Positions 56,395 through 64,000 of a stretch of DNA of 64,000 bases are shown here, in pieces. The notes below the pieces were generated by a model. It ran no database searches. It was not told where the DNA came from and saw nothing but the letters and a program-made list of their open reading frames with translations. The DNA comes from Posidonia oceanica (Eukaryota; Streptophyta; Magnoliopsida; Alismatales; Posidoniaceae). Made by a program: the position numbers and the translations under genes. The DNA lies in NCBI GenBank assembly GCA_037176725.1, contig JAZBRS010000044.1, forward strand, positions 992,001 through 1,056,000, read 5' to 3'. The stretch's first letter is position 1; each line of letters starts with the position of its first letter.

Positions 56395-59300
56395 CTAAAG
56401 GGGTGTCCCTGACTTCTGAGCTGCTGCTGCTGCTGGTGCTTGTGAGGCTGATGTGGCTGCAGAAATGTGAGAGATTGTCAGTCCTGCCACAGGGCTTGCT
56501 AAATCTGCTGTTGTATCTGTTGAGGGTAGGGCCAGACAAACCGACCGAGGTGTCGCCACGTTGAGCTGAACTTTATCACTGATTTGAGCTACCCCCACTG
56601 CGCCATACTGCTCCTCATCCAAGTAGTAGTCCTCAATGCAGACCCATTCTTCCGTCGGCACTACGGCTTGACCATCGATTGAACCCAAAGTACTGCACTA
56701 GTGAAGTTAGCGAGGTCCCTAGGAATGACCATCTTCTGATTCTTCAGCTGAAAGCATCCGTCTTCACCGGACTTGGGCTCGTATCTGAGGCCTTCTGATT
56801 CTCTTCGCTCCTCCGCCATGATCCGCTCTACGATCCCCTGGTCGTATCACCTGAGCAGTGTGCCCTTAACGTAACCCCACCTGTGACAGACGTTCTCGAT
56901 CATTTGGAAAGGGTTATTGTGAACAGCCAAGGAGTTGACACGTTCCAGATCAGGAATGAAGTTAATCGGCTCGCACCGGTTAACGCGATACAAAGTATCT
57001 GAGAGTTCAGGGTCAAAGGGGACAGTTTGTGAAGAGACGGGAGAAATTGCCTCGATCCGCTCCTTCTCAAAGTTCTCCGCCATGACGACAATGACATCGT
57101 CACCGCATCGGTACTTTATCATGCGATGGAGGGTCAAGGGGAGGACCTGATGCTTGTGGAGCCAAGGGCGCCCAAGTAGGAAGTTGAAATTAGGCTTCAA
57201 GTCGACGACGTAGAATTCTACATCGAATACGACTGGGCCAATGGTGAGAGGAATAATCAGAATCCCTAGAGCGTCATGGTGGGTATTATCAAAAGCTGTC
57301 ATTCCCTTTATAGCTGGGGTGATATCCTCGGCTTTGAATCCGAGCTTGGTTGCAGTACTCAAGGGGCAGACATTAAGGCCCAACCCGTTATCAACCAGCG
57401 TGAGGGGAATGTGGAAGCTTTTGAACTGTACCGTGACGAACAAGGGTTAGTTATGATTAATTCCCACCGAAGGCAGTTCATCGCTCATGAAAGAGATGAT
57501 CTGAGGCTCCGCAATCACCCCTACCATGCTCTCCAGGGATGCAGGCTCAATAGTCTAGGACATATGGGCAACTTGGAACACGTGAAGAAAAGCCTCGTGG
57601 TGTTTAGAGGATGTGTGTATAAGGTCCCAGATGGAGATGTCGGCTCTAACCTTCTTAAGTTGGACGGTAATGTCCGCCTTGGGTTGGCCCTTTTTGGCAA
57701 TAGGAGGAGTGGTTTTGGTGGCAAGCTCTAATGGGACAGGTACAGGGGGTTGGCCCGATGGTCGAGCTGCTGTGGGTTGGCTTGAGGGTGGGGGTACAGC
57801 AGGCTCTGGATGGCTAGGCCTAACCAACGGTGCTGGGGGTCTGTAGACCCTCCCCGATCGCGTCACTTCCGCACACATTTCTGTGGCGTAGCTGTATGGT
57901 ACGCGATGGGTGTCCCGGGTTAGGTCAATAACCATGGGAGCACATGCCACGAGCACAAGAGGGGCTGCAGGGGTGCCAATTGGATTGTGGGGGAGAGGAT
58001 AAGGTTGTTCAGGAGGGAAGGTGGGAGCAGGCTGAGGTCTGGCTAAAAGGTGCACAAAGGATCCTAGCTAAGGCCGTCCTAAGAGGTGGACAGGGGATCT
58101 TAGCTCGGCCCTAGCTAGAAGGTGTACAGGGGATTGAGCTTGAGGGAGCACAGTGGGCGGCACGGTAGAGCGCTCCGGCTTGGCACGTGGTCGGATCATG
58201 TGAACTCCCAACTCGGAGCCGGCAACAGCCACACCGTATAGAGATAAGGGGAAGGGTTCAGAAATATCAGAGATGAGCTCAGAAGGGTCTATCACGGACG
58301 TGGTAGACCCAGAAGGGAAAAGAGAGTGGATTCCTGAGGTTCCCACACCTCCCGAATAAGAGTGCTCTGGTAGAGGTTGGTGGACGATGCTGGGATGAGG
58401 AGGAACAGATGAAGGAGCAGATGCATGTGTGGGTGCAGAAGTGGATGCCTTGTGCATGTCGATCCGTTCCCGATTCGATCAGGTCCTGAATAGCATTCTG
58501 CAGGGTGTAGCAATTGTCTGTCAAGTGACCGTTGCTTCGATGGAAATTGCAGAAGAGATTCGCCTTATACCATTGCGGCAAGGGGTTTGGCAGTGGGCGA
58601 ATCTCCGAGAAGCTCAGGAGCGATGCAACCTTTGGCAAGACGGCACTCAGCGGTTCCACCAGTGGGGCGAACTTCCACCATTCAATGGGATGTCGTTTCT
58701 GCCTTGGGTATTGTCCTTGCTGGACCGGTGCGGTGGGATAGACTGGTCAAGCGATGGTGGTGATCTATGGTGTGGGGGTATTCCAAGGTGTAGGAGAATA
58801 CACCATCTAAGCTGGGGCAGGCCGAGACGCTAGATGAACAGGCACAGTAGGGGAGTCGACGTATGCAACAGCGGTCTTCAGAGAATCCTTCTTCTTGGGA
58901 CAGTTGTTGTTGCTACCGCTGTTGTTGTTGGTGGTGCTGCTGTTGGCGCTGTTGTTGCTAGATGCGGCCTGCTTAGCGAACGCAGAGAGAGCGGGGAAGT
59001 TGCCACTCCGCAACGAACTCTCCACGAGCGCACCAGCTCGGATCAGTGCTGCAAAAGTAGTGACAGGTTGGATGCTAAGCAGAACCCCGAGAGATGGCTG
59101 CGCCCCCTTGATAACGATCTCGATAGACTCCTCGTTAGAGGGTCTATCTCAGACTTGTGAAGCAAGGGCGCGCCAGCAGCCGACGTACTCCTCGAACAGC
59201 TCACTAGGATTCTGCTTGGTTGCGACCAGGTCCGCGCGCTTTGGGACCAGGCCAAGGTTGAAGGAGTATTGTTCCATGAACGCCTGACTGAGGTCGTTCC

Positions 59301-60552
59301 AAGTCTTGATGGCTAACATATCAAGTGAGGTGAACCACTTGAGTGCCGGCCCGATCAAGCTTTTCTGGAATAGGCGGATCAGTAACCTCTCGTCAACCTG
59401 GAACTGAGCGAGATCACCGCAGTACGCCTTCAGATGTGCTATGGGGCAACCCCTACCATGATATTTGTCAAAGTCCAGGATCTTGAACTTCGGTGGGACT
59501 ACCGCCTCTGGAAAGTAGCGGAGGTCCCGGAACTGGTAGGTCTAGTGGTCAGTACCCTGAACTAGTCGTAGTGCCTTCTCCAAGACGTCCATCCTGTTAT
59601 AGATGGGGTCTGGATTTGCTGCCGTAGGAGAGGGATCAGCAGGGGTAGCGACCACATACGTCGAATGGGTCGCACCTAAGTGCTCCTCCTGATCTACCAT
59701 CGTGTCGCCTAGTGGAGCAACGGGATGGCCGACGTATCCATGCGCTGGTGTGGTGAATGATGGGATGCATGTAAGAGCCTGGATCTGATGCAGGGGAGGT
59801 GGATAGATGACATGCTGTGCTGTGGGAGGTGTAGAGTGCTGGAGCAACAGCTATTGCACAGGCACAGTGCCAGACAGCGAACCAGTAGGGTACTGTGCTC
59901 CAACCAGTCCGAAGGACTGGCCACCAGGTGGCGGAGGTGCATGCTGTGCTGTGTGTTGCAATACAGGAGGCAGAAACCGTGCCCCCATCGTCAGAGCCGT
60001 GAGTAGCCGAGACGATGGTCTAGGCGGGGGTGCAGTGGCAAATGTATGATATGCAAGAACTGGCCGCGAGGGAACCTCAAGAGCGGCAGGAATGGAGGGA
60101 CGAACCGATAGAGCCATGCTCTGCAGTCTCTGGGCAAGCTCCATCAGGTGCTGGTACTGTGCCTCAGGCGTCCCGTCAGTGGGAACGCTGAAGTGCAGTG
60201 CCGGCAGGGGATGGGAAGCAAACGGCATGGACACAGACTGTCCAAGGGAAGGAGATCCTATAGCAAGAGCCACCGCAGCAAAAGGGGCGTCAAAAGTGAT
60301 GTATCCCTATAATGGAGGGGTCAGAGGTGCCTTCAAAACACGAGTGGCGATCATCAAGATAGACTCGGTGATCGGATCTGGAGGGACGAACGTCTACCAA
60401 TGCCCCGCAGCAAACTGGGGTGCCAAAGGCGCCAAAGGGGGAAACCTCGGCATCATAGGGGGCACAAAGGGAGTCAAAGTGGGAACTGGAGGGGCCGAAG
60501 CGGAAACTCCCTCCAAGGCAAGAGTAAGGAGAGGCTCTCTGAACTGGGCCAT
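56395..60552 (-). pseudogene. gag-pro: H gag-pro, decayed
   Basis: Starts MAQ at 60552 after the same GCTCTCGGTCAGC context as P. Gag core about 59470-59150, knuckle CNFHRSNGHLTDNC about 58575-58535, protease DNGLGLNV about 57395. Stops at 59853-59851 (CAG in P), 59544-59542 and 59151-59149 (TGA for an Arg codon). Frame changes near 58470 and near 56690. It ends GTPL and TAG at 56397-56395, the same place as the RTPL and TAA of P. Confidence 0.88.
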
Positions 60553-61831
60553 TGCTGACCGAGAGCGCATGAGAATAGGGCTGCGACGAGAGGAAAGAGG
60601 ATGAGTCCTAGGAGGAGCTATCGTCGCAAAAGTGGATAGCTCAGAAGAGGATGGTCACGAACAAAGGTCGCAACAGCGGTGTCAGTAAGGGACAGTACTC
60701 AAGCTCCAGCAAGGGAACTCGCTTACCGATCTCTGCTTGACACAACACAAACAAACAAGGGTTAGAAACTGAATGTAAGATGCAAATGAGTTTAATTATG
60801 GCATGAATGACATGTATGCTTTCTAGCATGCCCTCTCTCACCAATCTAGTGTATCCTAGTAGGTGGTCTACTTCGGGTACTCACAGGTGTACGGGTCACC
60901 TACTCAGGTCAAAAAAAAGTAGGTCCCCGTCTAAATCCTGGCCAGAGCTCAAGTAGTAACGAGGTGGTCCGTTGGTGGCCCTGACCTAGCCAAAAGCATG
61001 GGTGGTACCCTCCACTAGCGCCGACATGACCCCTGACAAGGGGGGACAGACCGGCTGACTTGGACAACGCCAAAGCAGTGGAACAAGAGGCCGAGACCGT
61101 CCTTCTCAAACTGATAGGTGAACTCAGATGAGAAGATGCATGCCCTATATGATGCTTCATGCAAATGATTAGAGTTTTTATGTTGCGCATTTTATTAACT
61201 CAAGGGGATGCAGGTTTGTTGAGGTCTCTAGTTGTTCCTAGAACTTCTTTTTACTTGCCATTTTTAGTTAACCATGAGGGAAGCAATCAGTCTCTACTAA
61301 TCCTTAGGCTTAATGCAGAAAGGGGAAGAAAATCACCCAAACATGGCAGGCAAACAACACACATCATTGCAAAAAGCATGCGCATGGCATGTGCAAGTGT
61401 TTGTGGACATGATTGCAAAGGGAAAACACTCATCATATCAAAAGGCATATATACAAGGCATGTGCATGTGTAGTGGCATAGCAAGTGTGTAAAACAAGCA
61501 TTCATCACTCAAAAAGCATGTATTAGTGTGCCAAGCAAGTATTTAGACATGCATAATGTGAGGAAATAAACAAGGATAAGCAAGTAAGTAAAGACAGGTA
61601 AGCAATAGAGCAAGTAAAGGTAGAGCAAAGAATAAAGCATATAAACAGGTAAGACAAGCAAAAAGCCAAGAAGGAAAGCCGGAGTCTAAATCCTTAGCAG
61701 AGTCGCCACTGCACGACTCGCTGGGAATCAAGACAGGCGAGCAAGTAAATAGACGAGGCAAAGGCACAAGGCAAGCAAAGAATGCAAAACCCAAGCAACG
61801 AGAAAGCCAAAACGAAAGTCGAAGTCTAGTA
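60553..61831 (-). other. H leader
   Basis: No intact gene. 60840-61150 is the conserved leader block; one frame there (61190-60909) encodes SPISLRR..SASCS.ALA...GLSPLVRGHVG, close to the P leader frame. The second PBS-like site is at 61691-61708. Confidence 0.6.
61691..61708 (-). other. Second PBS-like site in the H leader
   Basis: Minus strand TGGCGACTCTGCTAAGGA, about 140 bases downstream of the true PBS and in the same relation to it as 11880-11897 in P. Confidence 0.65.
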
Positions 61832-61849
61832 TCCCCAGCGGAGTCGCCA
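61832..61849 (-). other. Primer binding site of H
   Basis: Minus strand TGGCGACTCCGCTGGGGA, one base after the LTR end at 61851. Confidence 0.88.
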
Positions 61850-61850
61850 C

Positions 61851-64000
61851 TGTAGTAATCCCGGTGTTCAGATCGTCCATGTACAATGCCAAAGCTCGTG
61901 TGCACCGATCGAAACTAGGTTCACTATTAGCAGGTGTATCCGAGAAGGAGGACTTGACTCGAAAACACCGAAAAGAGGGAAAAAAGAAAAGATAAGACAA
62001 ATCAGAGTCGCCACCGTGTCTATTAGATCAAGAGACAAGAAAATCGGAGAAATGCATGAAAAACATGCAAAACCAAGCAAGAAGATGCAATGCAATGAAA
62101 TGATATGCAATGAGATGCAATGATGTGACTCGTGCCTAGGATAAGGGCAATATGGTCATTGCAGGCCATGAGAAAGGGTAAAGACTCCTGTTACGCACAG
62201 GGAAGGTGTTAGGCACCCCCGATACGTCTGAGAATCGGTCTTTCTCGGCTTACGCTCACTTATGAGGGGTGATGCATGCTTTAAATGCCTAAGTGCCTTG
62301 AATGCCTGATTATATGCTCAAATGTGTGCTCTAAGTGATAAGATGCGTGCAGGGAATTAAACATGCAGTCTATGTGCTCAGCAGCACTGTCAGTGTTCCG
62401 AACCAGGCGTGCCCTGGTCCATGAGAACTCCAGACAGTAAGCATCACTGCCTTAATGCAAACGCAAGCGATAAAACAAAACGGCGCTGAAAACCATGCAA
62501 TGCGATGTGACATGCAAGGGAAAACGAAAGCGGGCACGCGAAATGAGGTGAATGCAAGCAAAAATGGGTGTGGACACGCAAAACGATGCAAATGCAAGCG
62601 ATATGCAAAAGAAAACAAAGCGAGCACGCAAAATAGTGCAAATGCAAGTGAAAACGGATGCAGGCACGCAAAACGGGCAAATGCAAGCGAAAACGGATGC
62701 GAGCTCGCAAAATGATGCAAATGCAAGCAAAAACGGATGTGGGCATGTAAAATGATGCAAATGCAAGAGAGAACAAATGCAGGCATGCAAAACGATGCAA
62801 ATGCAAGCGAAAACGGATGCGGGCACGCAAAACGATGCAATGCAAGCGAAAACGGATGCGGGCACGCAAAACGATGCATGCCATGCAAATGAGGAGGCAA
62901 TGAATGATGTGTTGTGATTCAGATGGACTTATCCTAAGAATCTGAGGCTTGATCTGAGATAACTTTGGTTAGAATGATAGAGCATTCAACCAGGAAGACC
63001 TGGACAATTAGATCGTGGAAATCCAACGGTCCGATCAAAAGTTATTCAGGAATCAAGTCAGAAGGCTCAAGGGCCAGCAAAAGTAAGGGTCTAAATGCAA
63101 ATAGCCCCTAAGGGTGTGCAATGCAGGGTGTATGCATGCAGAAGTGCTAAGGATGCTTGAATATGTGCAAGGATGCAAGGTGCAATGATATGGGAGTGCA
63201 AATGCATGCAAAAAATGCAATGTAGGGACCTAAGTGTAATTTAGGAAAACTACAGGGGCCTACATGCAAAATGTCCCTAAATGTATGCAAAACAGAGCAA
63301 ATGCATGCAAAAATGCATATGCAACAATGCATGGGTTGAATGCAATGCCAATGGAAGGTATGCATGCAAAAATGCAAGAAAAGGACCTAAATGCAGTTTT
63401 AAAAAATACGGGACCTAAATACAATGCAAAGAAAGCATGCAGACATGCAAAAGTTGAAAACAGGGACTAACATGCAATTTCAGAAAGTAGTTGGACCTTA
63501 AAAACATTGCGAAGTGGTTTGGAAATGCAATTTAAGTGATGCATGCATGTGCAAGAGACTTAAATGTAATAAACACAAGTTGCAGGACTTTATTGTAATG
63601 TAATGAAGTCTAAAATCACATTAAGTCACAGTTTAAAGCAAACTAGATCTAAATGCAATTCTGAGAAACCACAGGACTTTATTACAATGTAATAAGGTTT
63701 AAAATTACATATTAAATCACAATTGTAAGAAAACTGGACCTAAATGCAATAAGTGAAACTTATTGGACTTTATTGCAATGTAATAAGGTTTAAAATCCAC
63801 ATTTAAATCAAATCTGAAACCAGATTGGACCCAAATGCAAATATTAAAACCCTGTGGACTTTATTACAATGCAATAAGGTTAAAAAATCACATTTAAATC
63901 ACAGATGATATGTGACTAGACCTAAATGCAATTAAAACATATTTTTGGGTTTTTTAGCAATGCAATATAGTTTAAAGCATGCTTTAAATGAAATGAATGA
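61851..64000 (-). mobile_element. H 5' LTR, 3' part (start outside the window)
   Basis: Minus strand ends GGGATTACTACA at 61851. It contains the PBS-like word (62003-62013), the conserved GGTG-CCTAA-CACC block (62200-62220), tandem hairpins (62520-62880), and a run of about 90-base degenerate repeats with GGACTTTATTACAATGTAAT (63585, 63674, 63775, 63856). The LTR continues to the right edge. Confidence 0.85.
62520..62880 (-). repeat. Tandem hairpin repeats in the H LTR
   Basis: Units of about 41-45 bases containing GGGCACGCAAAACGATGCAA on the plus strand. They are homologous to the GGCAC arrays of LTR A, S2 and P. Frames rich in Cys, Phe and Ala here are repeat translation. Confidence 0.75.

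Larger units (their letters stand above)
32948..64000 (-). mobile_element. Element H: Tat/Ogre-like retrotransposon, minus strand, host of N and P
   Basis: Read right to left: 5' LTR (64000 to 61851, start outside the window), PBS (61849-61832), leader, gag-pro (60552-56395), pol (56394-51861), spacer, DUF7745-like gene split by N (50434-49444, then 34928-34719), stem-loop (34335-34309) and hairpin array (34210-33080). Its 3' LTR would lie left of the window, beyond P. Same gene order as P, with more stops and frameshifts, so H is the older copy. That fits with it being the target of both P and N. Confidence 0.88.

Overview
The window reads as repeat DNA from a large-genome flowering plant, probably a eudicot. 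I found no host gene, tRNA or rRNA gene. It is a nest of very long Ty3/gypsy retrotransposons of the Tat/Ogre type. The evidence is LTRs of 3.4 to 6.4 kb bounded by TGTWG...CTACA-like ends, a primer binding site of the TGGCGACTC.GCTGGGGA type (probably tRNA-Arg), a Gag-Pro frame separated from RT by a stop, a degenerate RNase H followed by a second archaeal-type RNase H, and 5-bp target duplications.

Layout, from outermost to innermost. Element H (minus strand) is the host. Its 5' LTR starts at 61851 and runs off the right edge. Its PBS is at 61832-61849, gag-pro at 60552-56395, RT/RNase H/integrase at 56394-51861, and a further 3' gene at 50434-49444 continuing at 34928-34719. Hairpin arrays follow at 34335-33080. 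H carries two insertions. Element N (minus, 34929-49438, TSD CTATG) is a complete but non-autonomous element with two about 3.38-kb LTRs and gag but no protease, RT or integrase; it split the extra 3' gene of H. Element P (plus) enters from the left edge and ends at 32947. Only the last 438 bp of its 5' LTR are visible (11282-11719). It has gag-pro 13064-17236, pol 17237-21839, the same extra 3' gene at 23551-24678, hairpin arrays 25118-26543 and a 3' LTR of about 6.4 kb. Inside the 5' LTR of P sits LTR A (plus, 1-3417 and 9248-11281). Inside LTR A sits a minus-strand solo LTR, S2 (3418-9247, TSD ATAGG).

Gag-pol of P and H carries premature stops, several at CAG or CGA codons, as expected from decay of cytosine-methylated, silenced repeats. 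P is the better preserved. Two features stand out. (1) P and H both carry, downstream of integrase, a 375-codon gene resembling plant DUF7745 / plant-mobile-domain proteins. (2) The 3' non-coding regions of P, H and N are packed with short hairpins. One kind has a CCCTAA loop and another a CCGTYA-like loop; loops are conserved while stem bases change in a paired way. A separate 11-bp CCCCTGGTATC/GATACCAGGGG stem-loop occurs in all three elements. N has lost pol but kept these structures, which suggests a cis-acting role. I know of no description of this hairpin system, and it is the best candidate here for something new.
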